Source: Siphonodentalium dalli (taxonomy: Eukaryota > Mollusca > Scaphopoda > Gadilida > Siphonodentaliidae). Taken from it: a DNA stretch of 64,000 nt. Below, one piece after another: positions 28,701 through 40,700 of this stretch (its first letter is position 1; every line of letters begins with the position of its first letter). The stretch covers positions 114,803,195 through 114,867,194 of the forward strand of contig CP136065.1 in assembly GCA_032622095.1 (NCBI GenBank), written 5' to 3'. The position numbers and the translations under genes were made by a program. Below the pieces are notes generated by a model. That model was not told the DNA's origin. It saw only the letters and a list, made by a program, of their open reading frames with translations, and did no database searches.

Positions 28701-31700
28701 CTCCTCAGTTTCTGCGCCGCTTGTTGTTTTCTGCTTCGCCACCGCGTCCTCCTCAGTCGCCGCTTCCCCCTCTCCCGCCGCTTATCCGTCACCGCCGCCA
28801 AGGCCCCAACCGCTGTCTCTCACCCACCCACCGCTCACACCACTCCCGCCGCCACACTGTTTGGTTTTGTTTTTGCTTCACCCCTTGATTTCCTAATATT
28901 AATATTATATTTTCATCTTCAAATTTAGTTTGCATTATGGTTCACTTCTGGTTAAATAACTTCCTGGAAACTACTGGGCTGGTAATTCTTTTAAATCTAT
29001 TTTTAGATTGGGAATTTCCAGTTTCATTTTCAATTCATTTCCTATTGTGGCCTTCCTTATGGAACAGGATTTTCTAACATTAGGGTACTATGAAAGAGAC
29101 ATCAAACAACATCCACCCTTAGTGGAACATGGGTTCACATCTGTCAATATTTATGCCTTAATTGGGCTTTGGTTTATACAAGTATGAACGATCTTGACAC
29201 TATAGTGGTTGGGGTCAAAGTTCAATGCTTAAATAACTAGAGGTCACCATGTGTGATTCAGATAGGAGGGAATTTTAACTGATAATTTCACTTCTATTCA
29301 GGCTTAAGACTATGTGCATACAAAACCCATTTGGGATGTGTACTCATCTATAATTATTCATATTACCAGTGCATGTTTTGTGCTGTGGGAAATAAATAAA
29401 TAAATATATAATAATAATTTATATACCTGTAGGAAGGAATAAAATAATAATAAATACAGCACAAAGATGCTTATATATACTGGTGCTATTCATGGGTCGA
29501 TCTCTTCATCCACAAGAGATATATCAAACATGCATCAGATCAGACATCTCAATTGTGATGTGTACCATATATGAACAAGCAAAAGGGAAACACTTTAAAT
29601 CTACACTACATGTACGGTATGCATGAAATTTAGGAAGTACATGTACTCACAACATAATGCACAATGTAGCACAAATACAAATGTTCTAGTCGATTATCCA
29701 AGCAAATACTTTGAGAAACAATGCGGGAGTTGAATCAACAAATAGGGTTATTCCCTTATTCCCCTACTAGTAGTAAATCTCGTTACATTCTACATGAACA
29801 AGGTAATGAGATATTTATTATTTTTGGCTTCCAAAATCAGCAAGCTCTTCAATAGACAACATTTGGGCTAGTTGTGTATATTGTTCCCCAGAGGATTTTT
29901 ATTCCAAAAATACTGATACATACAATGTACCGTATACTGTTACTATATGACAGTGACACAATATCATTAATGACATATATTTTCAAATTGCACTTTGTGG
30001 CCCTAACAAATCAGAAGTTGGTAGATTACCAGTATATATGGCATACCGTAGATACAAATAATAGCTATATATTTCGATGCAACACAAGCAATGTACAACA
30101 CCAATATATATAACAGTTAACTGCTTATCTTTTTTCGAACCAACGTACTTGTACTGTTAAAAACAGAGTAACTTCATAAAGGGCTACAAAATAATTGTCA
30201 ACATTATGGAGAACATGTCAACACACACAAATATTACCGGTATCTTTACAATTTCTGTAGATTTATATTGGTGCAAGCCACAAGGTTACTATTCTGCATG
30301 TTAATATTAATTTTGTCATGTGCATTACATGTCGGTTCACATGTATCAGGGTCCATTTCTGTTTTTGCTCCCTCCACAGAAATGATATTAAATAAAAGTG
30401 TACATGTTCAGAAGTAACTGGACACATACCGGTATGACAATTTAAGGTACCAACAGTCTGTTACTTGGACAAATCACAAAAAAAATCAAAAATCAAAAAA
30501 AAATTGGTACATCTTTCCACACATTGGCACACAGGCAATAAATACGATCACAGGGATCTTGATCTTATTTTCCATTCTATGAATATATGTGGGCTAATAT
30601 GTTTCCAAAGGTGGACAAGTTACAGTCCTCGAAATTGGCCACAGCAATAAGCAATGGCCAATTCTATATGAAACGCAGTGGCAACATTTGTAATCTAACA
30701 GGCCACAGCATTAAATTTGCTGTGGGATAATTTCCTAATTTAGAGGGTTGCAAGAAACTTTTGCATTGTGGCTGTGGGACAACATACATGAAAAAAATTG
30801 GAAGACTCTTAAAGAAGGGTGTTAATGCAATTGAAGAAAACCACATTAATGATTTAACTTGGAAACTATTTTTTTTTAAAGATTATGATTGGCTAAAAAA
30901 ATTTAGTCAATGCAAGATAAGAAGACAGAAGGGTCACATTCATTTAACATGGACTAGCCTACAGTATAGCATTTCACACATAAACCCAGTTACTCTGTAG
31001 TGGTCCAGGCCATCACAGAACTATCTATTAGTTCCCAGAAGGGTATTTACGATTAAATGACAGAACCATTAGACAAGTACATGTAAAGTGAGCAAAACAA
31101 GATATATTGTTTAAACCAATGAGGATATAGACAAATTTACATGCAAAGGAAATACATTAGATGTATTAGTAGAATATATACTTGGATATACTAGTATATA
31201 TGGTATTATGTAAATATATACCGTGCATGAGTATACTAGTATATATATATATGGGAAACGGAACTTTTGATATGAATCAGATGTATCGGGTCGAAGGCTA
31301 TAAGCCTCAGACCTTCCAACACTCTGTAATGTGTCACATCATCAATCCAGAGGAACAGCTCTGAAATCAATAGTAATTCTATAGTGGTTGTCATGTAAGG
31401 TAGTTTTCGTAAGAAAATTACAAGATTTGGACACAAGTCCAAATTTTCATAGAAAACTATACTTAACTGACAACCACGTTCCCACCCACCTCCCATTGAT
31501 GATGTTTCTTGAGGTTTTCTGCACCTCAAAGAATCTGAATGGGATACCTTTTACCGCTTCCTTGTTCGTAAATCTCGGCGGTTGCGACTAAAAGTCGCAT
31601 TCGGAAGCGGGCGAGTTGAAATTACGCGCCAAGGGGGGTAATTCTATAGTGGTTGTCAGGTAAGTATAGTTTTCTATGAAAATTTGGACTTGTGTCCAAA

Positions 31701-34700
31701 TCTTGTAATTTTACTCTTTACATGACTAAATCCTTTCACATAGGGTACAGGTCGTATCTTTTGTTGGATCATCATGAAATTTGTCATGGATGATAATATT
31801 GACATGTAGATGGGAACGAGTAATTTTGGGGTCATTCGGCCAAAAAACATGGTCGCCAGCAGCCATCTTGGATTTTACTCTTTGTATGACTAAATCCTTT
31901 AGCACGGGCTACAGGTCCTACTTTTAGTCTGATCATCATAAAATTTGTTAAGAATGTTAATAATCACATGTAGATGGGAACTAGTCATTTTGGGGTCATT
32001 CGGCCAAAAAACATGGCCGTCAGCAGCCATCTTGGATTTTACTCTTTGTATGACTAAATCCTTTAGCACGGGCTACAGGTCGTACCTTTAGTCTGATCGT
32101 CATAATATTTGTCATTGATGTTCAACGATGACATGTAGATGGGAACGACTCATTTTGGGGTCATTCGGGGGAAAAGATGGCCGCCAGCAGCCATCTTGGA
32201 TTTTACTTTTCTCTTCATGTCTATAAACTAGTATTAGACATTCAACTTTCCACATTCCTAATCGCTCCATTGACTGTAATACATTAAATTATTCCCTTTC
32301 CAAGTTGAGCTACAGTGCCATTGACACTTTCATTGTCTTTGTCTGCACATGGGTTAACCCGTTAAGTGCATTATTTCGCAATCCCCTCGATTTTCTACAC
32401 TGCGGTGATTTCTTGTCAAATAGTATTTTTCTTTTTCCATTCCCTCAGGAAATAGATATTTCTTCCCTTCTGGGGGAGGTCATCTCTGTCTACATGTCGT
32501 TATGAAACTATCTACTTTATTTGCAGGATATTAAATCCAAGTCACCACTATTTGTTTAGTTTGGGCCCTCTGGTAGTTGGCCAATAGGTCTTATGGTGTA
32601 ATTACATACATTGGCTTATGGTGATATTGTATATTGTAGGTTATCAGGTCAATCTAGTTCTTTGATTGAGGTGCATAAAGGTGTTTATTTTTCCCGTGGC
32701 CTCCACCTGCCAGAAAATTCTATATTTTACCATATAGTTCAGTGGGCAAGATAACTTTGAAGGAGATACAATATTTTTCAAAATAAGTAAAATATATATC
32801 TCCTAGAAGTATCTTGCCCACTGAACTCTGAGCTCCCTCCCAGGGTTTAGCACCCACCCCGCTCACAAGGAATGTCCTAATGGGGGGAAAAGAGAGGATG
32901 AACCAATCTGGCGATTGCTTAAATGTGGAATCAGAGATCACGTGGCCGGATGTTACAGGTCATGAACCATGATAAAATGTACCATAGAATTTTCGTACCG
33001 TTTTCAACTCAGGGACCCTTCCTAGTTAAATTGGGAATATACCATATAATTCAGTGGGCAAGATACTTCTAGGATATATATTTTACTTACTTTGAAAAAT
33101 ATTGTATCTCAACCATGGGTGATCGGATCTCAATGAAATTTGGTATGCAGGTTTGTCATCAGGAGGTTTTTCAAAAGAGGGTTCCTTGACGTTCACGTTT
33201 TCCATTCAAGAGTTACCCTCTTTGTTTATCTGAAAATGTTCGATTTCTGTCCGTCCACTCATATATCTTACTTAACCATGGGTGATCGGATCTTGATGAA
33301 ATTTGGTATGCAGTATTGGCATCAGGAGCGCTTGCAAAAGAGGGTTAATTGACTTTGTTCGCATTTTCCGTTCAAAAGTTATTCCTTTTTGTTTATCTGA
33401 AAATGTTGGATTTCTATCTGTCCGCTCTTATATCTCAACCATGGGTTATCGGATCTCAATGGAAATTTTGTATGTAGGTTTGGCATCACGAGGGCTTTCA
33501 AAAGAGGGTTCATTGACGTTGTTCCCATTTTCAGTTCAAGATGTATCCCTCTTCCTTTATCTCAAAATGTTGGATTTCCATCTGTCAAATAAATTTGGTT
33601 TCCGACCTGACCAAATTTAAATATTCACCAATCACCATGGGAGTTATCCAGCGCCCATGGTGCAACCTCTTGTATTATTGTGTTTTTCATCATATGATGA
33701 ACAGCTTGGGATATTTGTTGGGTTGATGCTGTTATGGACTGAGCCACATGACAAAATGAAATTTTCAGGAAAACAATTGCTTTGTTTAATTATAAATCTT
33801 ATTGCTTTGACATTCATTGGACCTCTCTATATATGTATGTTTGATATCAACATGCTTTGGAAAGGCTGCCCACTATGTTGCTATACGCAGTGTCCATTTT
33901 ACCTAATCCTAAGACATACATGTAAAATAACTCCCGCCCACGATTTTGGGCGTAAAGTCTCTTATAGACGAGTAACGGGACTGGACTCAGTCCAAAACAG
34001 CATCAATCCAACCGACATCCCAAGTTGTTGTGGACCGAGAAGACTTGGTCTAATCATGTGATTGAGAAAAGAAAAGTAACAATTTCATTGCTATATTTTG
34101 TAGTTCTTCTGCACTGATCAACTAGAATCGGTGCAAATAATCTATGTACAGTAATGCCCTCAGTAATCGACCCCTACTGAAAGCTTTCCAATGAATGGCA
34201 ACAGGCCATATTTCCGACTAAATCCTGAGAAGTTACCTATAATTCTGCTGTCGTTAAGGAGTCGATTACTTAGGGCATTACTGTATTTTGTTTGTGGTTC
34301 ATATTTAAGGCTGTGCAGATCACATTCATCATTTGTTTGGTTGTCCAGATGATAACTTGAGCAATATTCACCAGAATATCTTGATATATGGCATATGCTT
34401 CACATTTGAGAAGACAGAGCAAGTCCAAAAATGGCCTTGGTCTGGTGATTTTTGAATGAGCTATGCCTTCTTTTTTACTTAAAAATCAGAAATTATTTGT
34501 TGTCTGGATGATAACAGAACATCTTCATATTTGAGAAGACTAATTGTCAAGATCAAATTTGGGGATTTCCCAATATTTTTTTAACTTATATAACTTGAGC
34601 AATATTCAACAGAATTTCATAATATTTGGTATATGGATTACATTTGAAAAGATGAATGTCAAGCTGCAATCAAAGGTATAGGATATATGTCTGCTGTAGA

Positions 34701-37700
34701 AACTTCTCATAAATTTGAAAATGTGCCAATTTAATGCATAAATGACCATTTTGCCTCTTCATCACTTTTAAAGTTTTTATGTATCTTTCAGGATATGGGT
34801 ACCATGGTGATAGGAAAAGTTGAGTCGGGAACCATTGTAAAAAATAATACCTTAACACTGATGCCTAATAGAGTAAGTGTTTATCACTATATACTGATAC
34901 TCCAATTTCTTTATATTACTACTATGCAATGTGCTTGGGGGAAAAAAACATTCGAACTGACTGAACTTGCATCAAATTTCCTTAGCAGGTTTTTTTTTTA
35001 ACATGATGGCAGTTACTACATGACTATTTACAGAGTGCAGAATTTTGCTAAGTACAGTATTCAATAATTATACCTTATTTTCTTTTGACAAGACAGGTTT
35101 TTAACACTCCTAATTGTAGCACAAAGCACACAATACCATAAGTTTTGATAATAAAGAATTAGAATAGAATATGTTCAGATATCTTAAAACAAAAGCTTAC
35201 TGAAATGGTAAAATTGTGACTTTTTATACGTACTTCTGAAAAAAAGGTTGTATTATGTAATCAGTCTGTCCGTCCGTTAACATTCTGGTTTCCGACCGAT
35301 AACTTCAGTTTGAATTACTTGATCTGAACCAAAGTTGGTATGTGTATTTCCCAGCTAAAGATACAGGCCAAATTCGAATATGGGTTCCGTCCAATTATTT
35401 TTACATGAGTTACGGCCCTTTTTCGACTTAGAATTTGACCGTCTGTTAACATTTTTGGTTTCTGACCGATAACTCCAGTTTGGATTATTTGATCTGAACC
35501 AATGTTGGTATGTGTATTCCCCAGCTAATGATTTGAAACATGAGTTATGGCCATTTTTCGACTTGGAATTTGACTGCATTTTGGCATTGAAATTAGGTGT
35601 ATATCAGATATTTTTCAAATGTAAGCTCAAAGTATGGGTTCCATTCAATTATTATACATGAGTCACAGCTTCTTTTTTTTACTTTTTTGACCTATTTCAT
35701 AACATTTAGGTTTCCGACGAGAACTCAATTATTAGCTGGTATGTGTATTTGTCCCCCGAAATTTTTTATTTCGGGGCACTATTAAAATAGCCGGTGTCTT
35801 TCCGTCCATCCGCCCGTGCGTGCGTCCGGAAATGGTTTCCGGATGATAACTTTAGTTTCGGATATTAGATCAAAAGCAAATTTCATAGGTGACTTTATCA
35901 GACCAAAATTCAGGTCAAATTTCAAATATGGGTTTGCTCCGCCCATATTTGCGAGAGTTATGGCCCTTTTTTTACTTAGAATCTTGTAATTTTCTGGTTT
36001 CCGGATGATAACTTCAGTTTGTGTGATCATATCTGAACCGAATTTGATATGTGAGTTTATCAGCCCTATATACAGGTCAAAGTTCGAATATGGGTTTGCT
36101 CCGCCTATTTTTGCGACATTTGTCGCCCTTTTTGTCCGCCGACCAAACGGGTTCGGAGGACTATTATAATCGGCACGTCCGTGCGTCCGAGGTTTCCGGA
36201 TGATAACTTTAGTTAGAGTGAACAAAATTAAATTAAATTTGGTATGTGGGTTTACTAGCAGAAAAGACAGGTCAAGTTCGAATTCTGGTTCCTTTAGTAG
36301 AGTTATTCGGATTCAAACCAAATTTGGTATATTACTTTCTCCCAGCAAAACACAGGTCAAGTTCGAACTTGGGTTCTGCCCGACCATTTTTGGCAGAGTT
36401 ATGCCCCTTTTTTGACATAGAAAATTCAGTTTTTCTTCTGCTTTTTGGTTTCCGGATGATAACTTGATTTTGGATTGTTTATATGCAAAACCTGTTTTTT
36501 TGTGGATTACTTATATCAAAATACAGCTCAAGTTCGAATTTCGGTTTAATCCGATAATTTTTGCGAGAGTTATGGCCCTTTTTTTGTCCACCGACCCGAC
36601 ATATAAAACCCCAAAAGTTGGTGTCCGGATGATAGTAGAGTTAATCAGATTTAAACCAAATTTGGTATGTGTCTTTCTCCCAGCAAAACACAGGTCAAGT
36701 TCGAATTCGGGTTCCGCCCGCCAATTTTCACCAGAGTTATGTCCCTTTTTTCCTTAGAATTTTTGCCAATTTGAGGTTTCCGGATAACTTTAGTAAATGT
36801 GTACTGAATGGCCATCGGCCATCTTGGATTTCAAAATTCAATCCATTAGCACGGGCTACAGGCAGTACTTTTCGTCTGATCATCATGAAATTTGTCATGG
36901 ATGTTAATATTGACATGTAGATGGGAACGAGTAATTTTGGGGTCATTCGGCCAAAAAACATGGCCGCCAGCAGCCATCTTGGATTTTACTCTTTGTATGA
37001 CTAAATCCTTTAGCACGGGCTACAGATCGTACCTTTGATCGTATCATCATAACATTTGTCATGGATGTTAACAATGACATGTAGATGGGAACGAGTAATT
37101 TTTGGGTCATTCGGCCAAAAAACATGGCCGTCAGCAGCCATCTTGGATTTTACTCTTTGTATGACTAAATCCTTTAGCACGGGCTACAGGTCGTACCTTT
37201 AATCTGATCATCATAAAATTTGTCAAGGCTGTTGAAATTGGAATGTAGATGGGAACGAGTCATTTTTGGGTCAATCGGACAAAAAACATGGCCGCCAGCA
37301 GCCATCTTTGTTTTCAAAATTCAATCCATTAGCACGGGCCACAGGTCAAATTGTTCGTCTGATCATCATGAAATTCGTCATGGATGTTAATATTGACATG
37401 TAGATGGGAACGAGTAATTTTGGGTTCATTCGGCCCAAAAACATGGCCGCCAGCAGCCATCTTGGATTTTACTCTTTGTATGACTAAATCCTTTAGCACG
37501 GGCTACAGGTCGTACCTTTAGTCTGATCATCATAAAATTTGTCATGGATGTTAACAATGACATGTAGATAGGAACGAGTAATTCTTGGGTCATTCGGGCA
37601 AAAAACATGGCCACCAGCAGCCATCTTGGATTTTACTCTTTATATGACTAAATCCTTTAGCACGGGCTACAGGTCGTACCTTTAGTCTGATCATCATAAA

Positions 37701-40700
37701 ATATGTCTTGGATGTTAACGATGACATGTAGATGGGAACGAATTATTTTTGGGTCATTCGGCCAAAAAACATGGCCGCCAGCAGCCATCTTGGATTTTAC
37801 TCTTTGTATGACTAAATCCTATTCCTTTAGCACGGGCTACAGGTCGTACCTTTAGTCTGATCATCATGAAATTTGTCATGGCTGTTGAAATTGGACTGTA
37901 GATGGGAACGAGTTATTTTGTGGTCATTCGGGCAAAAAACATGGCCGCCAGCAGCCATCTTGGATTTTACTCTTTGTATGACTAAATCCTTTAGCACGGG
38001 GTACAGGTCGTACCTTTGGTCTGATCATCATAAAATTTGTCATGGCTGTTGAAATTGGAATGTAGATGGGAACGAGTCATTTTGGGGTCAATCGGACAAA
38101 AAACATGGCCGCCAGTGGCCATCTTTGTTTTCAAAATTCAATCCATTAGCACGGGCCACAGGTCAAATTGTTCGTCTGATCATCATAAAATTCGTCATGG
38201 ATGTTAACAATGACATGCAGATGGGAACGAGTCATTTTTGGGTCATTCGGCCAAAAAACATAGCCACCAGCAGCCATCTTGGAAATTACCTTCTTTACAA
38301 AGTTGAGCTACAGTGTCATTGACACTTTCATTGCTAGAGTTATGGCCCTTTTTCGACTTAGAATCCTGTCAATTTCTGGTTTCCGGATGATAACTTTAGT
38401 TTGTGTGATCATATCTGAATCAAATTTAGTAAGATAGTTTATCAGCCCAAAATACAGCTCAGGTTCGAATATGGGTTTGCTCTGCCCATTTTTAGCTCAA
38501 CTTTACTTTGTAAAGTTTGAGCTATTGCCATGGCTTTGCCGTCCGTCGTCCGTGTGTGCGTAAGGCGTCAACAATAGAGGCTACAGGTCGTACCTTTGAT
38601 CGGATCATTATGAAATTTGTCATAGCTGTTGACATCAACATTTGTACCGGAATGATTCATTTTGGGGTCATTCGGAAAAAAAACATGGCCGCCAGTGGCC
38701 ATCTTAGATTTCAAAATTCAATCCATTAGCACGGGCTACAGGCCGTACTGTTCGTCTGATCGTCATGAAATTTGTCATGGATGTTAATATTTACATGTGG
38801 ATGGGAACGAGTAATTTTGGGGTCATTCGGCCAAAAAACATGGCCGCCAGCAGCCATCTTCGATTTTACTCTTGGCATGACTAAATCCTTTAGCACGGGC
38901 TACAGGTCGTACCTTTGGTCAGATCATCATAATATTTGTCATGGATGTTAACAATGACATGTAGATGGGAACGAGTCATTTTTGGGTTATTCGGGTAAAA
39001 AACATGGCCGCCAGTAGCCATCTTGGATTTTACTCTTTGTATGACTAAATCCTTTAGCACAGGCTACAGGTCGTACCTTTAGTCTGATAATCATGAAATT
39101 TGTCATGGCTGTTGAAATTGGAATGTAGATGGGAACGAGTCATTTTGGGGTCATTCGGACAAAAAACATGGCCGCCAGTGGCCATCTTTGTTTTCAAAAT
39201 TCAATCCATTAGCACGGGCCACAGGTCGCATTGTTCGTCTGATCATCATGAAATTTGTCATGGATGTTAATATTGACATGTAGATGGGAACGAGTCATTT
39301 TGGGGTCATTCGGCCCAAAAACATGGCCGCCAGCAGCCATCTTGGATTTTACTCTTTGTATGACTAAATCCTTTAGCACGGGCTGCAGGTCGTACCTTTA
39401 GTCTTATCATCATAAAATTTGTCATGGATATTAACAATGACATGTAGATTGGAACAAGTCATTTTGGGGTCATTCGGCCAAAAAACATGGCCGCCAGCAG
39501 CCGTCTTGGATTTTACTCTTTGCATGACTAAATCCTTTAGCACGGGCTACAGGTCGTACCTTTGGTCAGATCATCATAAAATTTGTCATGGATGTTAACA
39601 ATGACATGGAGATGGGAACGAGTCATTTTTAGCTCAACTTTACTTTGTAAAGTTTGAGCTATTGCCATGGCTTTGTCGTCCGTCGTCCGTGTGTGCGTGT
39701 GTACGTAAGGCGTCAACAATGCAGGCTACAGGTCGTACCTTTCGTCGGATCATTATGAAATTTGTCATAGCTGTTGACATCAACATTTAGACAAGAATTA
39801 TTAATTTTGGGGTCATTCGGAAAAAAAACATGGTCACCAGTGGCCATATAGGATTTCAAAATTCAATCCATTAGCACGGGCTACAGGCCGTACTGTTTGT
39901 CTGATCTTCATGAAATTTGTCATGGATGTTAATATTGACATGTAGATGGGAACGAGTAATTTTGGGGTCATTCGGCCCAAAAACATGGCCGCCAGCAGCC
40001 ATCTTGGATTTTACTCTTTGTATGACTAAATTCTTTAGCACGGGCTACAGGTCGTACTTTTAGTCTGATCATCATAAATTTTGTCATGGCTGTTGAAATT
40101 GGAATGTAGATGGGAACGAGTCATTTTGGGGTCATTCGGACAAAAAACATGGCCGCCAGCAGCCATCTTGGATTTCAAAATTTAATCCATTAGCACGGGC
40201 CACAGGTCGTACTGTTCGTCTGATCACCATGAAATTTTTCATGCATGATAATATTGACATGTAGATGGGAACGAGTAATTTTGGGGTCATTCGGCCAATA
40301 AACATGGCCGCCAGCAGCCATCTTCGATTTTACTCTTTGTATGACTAAATTCTTTAGCATGGGCTGCAGGTCGTACCTTTAGTCTGATCATCATAAAATT
40401 TGTCATGGATATTAACAATGACATGTAGATGGGAACGAGTAATTTTGGGGTCATTCAGCTAAAAAACATGGTCGCCAGCAGCCATCTTGGATTTTATTCT
40501 TTGTATGACTAAATCCTTTAGCACGGGCTACAGGTCGTACCTTTAGTCTGATCATCATAAAATTTGTCATGGTTGTTGAAATTGGAATGTAGATGGGAAC
40601 GAGTCATTTTGGGGTCATTCGGACAAAAAACATGGCCGCCAGCGGCCATATTGGGTTTAAAAATTTAATCCATTAGCATGGGCCACAGGTCGTACTGTTC

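Larger units (their letters stand above)
26112..31707. mobile_element. 5.6-kb insertion with about 150-bp inverted termini
   Basis: Left 26112-26264 and right 31527-31675 are inverted copies, about 95 percent alike by eye (aattctatagtggttgtcag, gttgcgactaaaagtcgc, accgcttccttgttcgtaaa). The outermost parts differ: the right end has an extra hairpin TTTGGAC-TTGT-GTCCAAA. ATTTT occurs at 26107-26111 and 31708-31712, either a 5-bp TSD or part of the target. A TATAAAAG lies at 26303, followed by an open frame (to 26574) of unknown kinship with no early ATG. No transposase recognised. Internal duplication: ttttagattggga segments at about 27530-27590 and 28978-29036. Confidence 0.75.
25408..32334 (+). 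mobile_element. HINE-like element interrupted by a 5.6-kb insertion
   Basis: 5' block ttagctcaactttactttgt at 25408, about 4 units to 26111, then the insert 26112-31707, then about 3 units and the 3' block with hairpin (ttgagctacagtgccattga, cactttcatt) ending 32334. Units on both sides of the insert join in register with the uninterrupted unit at 3320-3400. Confidence 0.8.

Noticed and set aside
28306-28928. 196-, 108- and 88-codon overlapping Pro/Ser-rich frames
   Set aside because: All three forward frames are open because the DNA is C-rich and poor in stops; composition is low-complexity.
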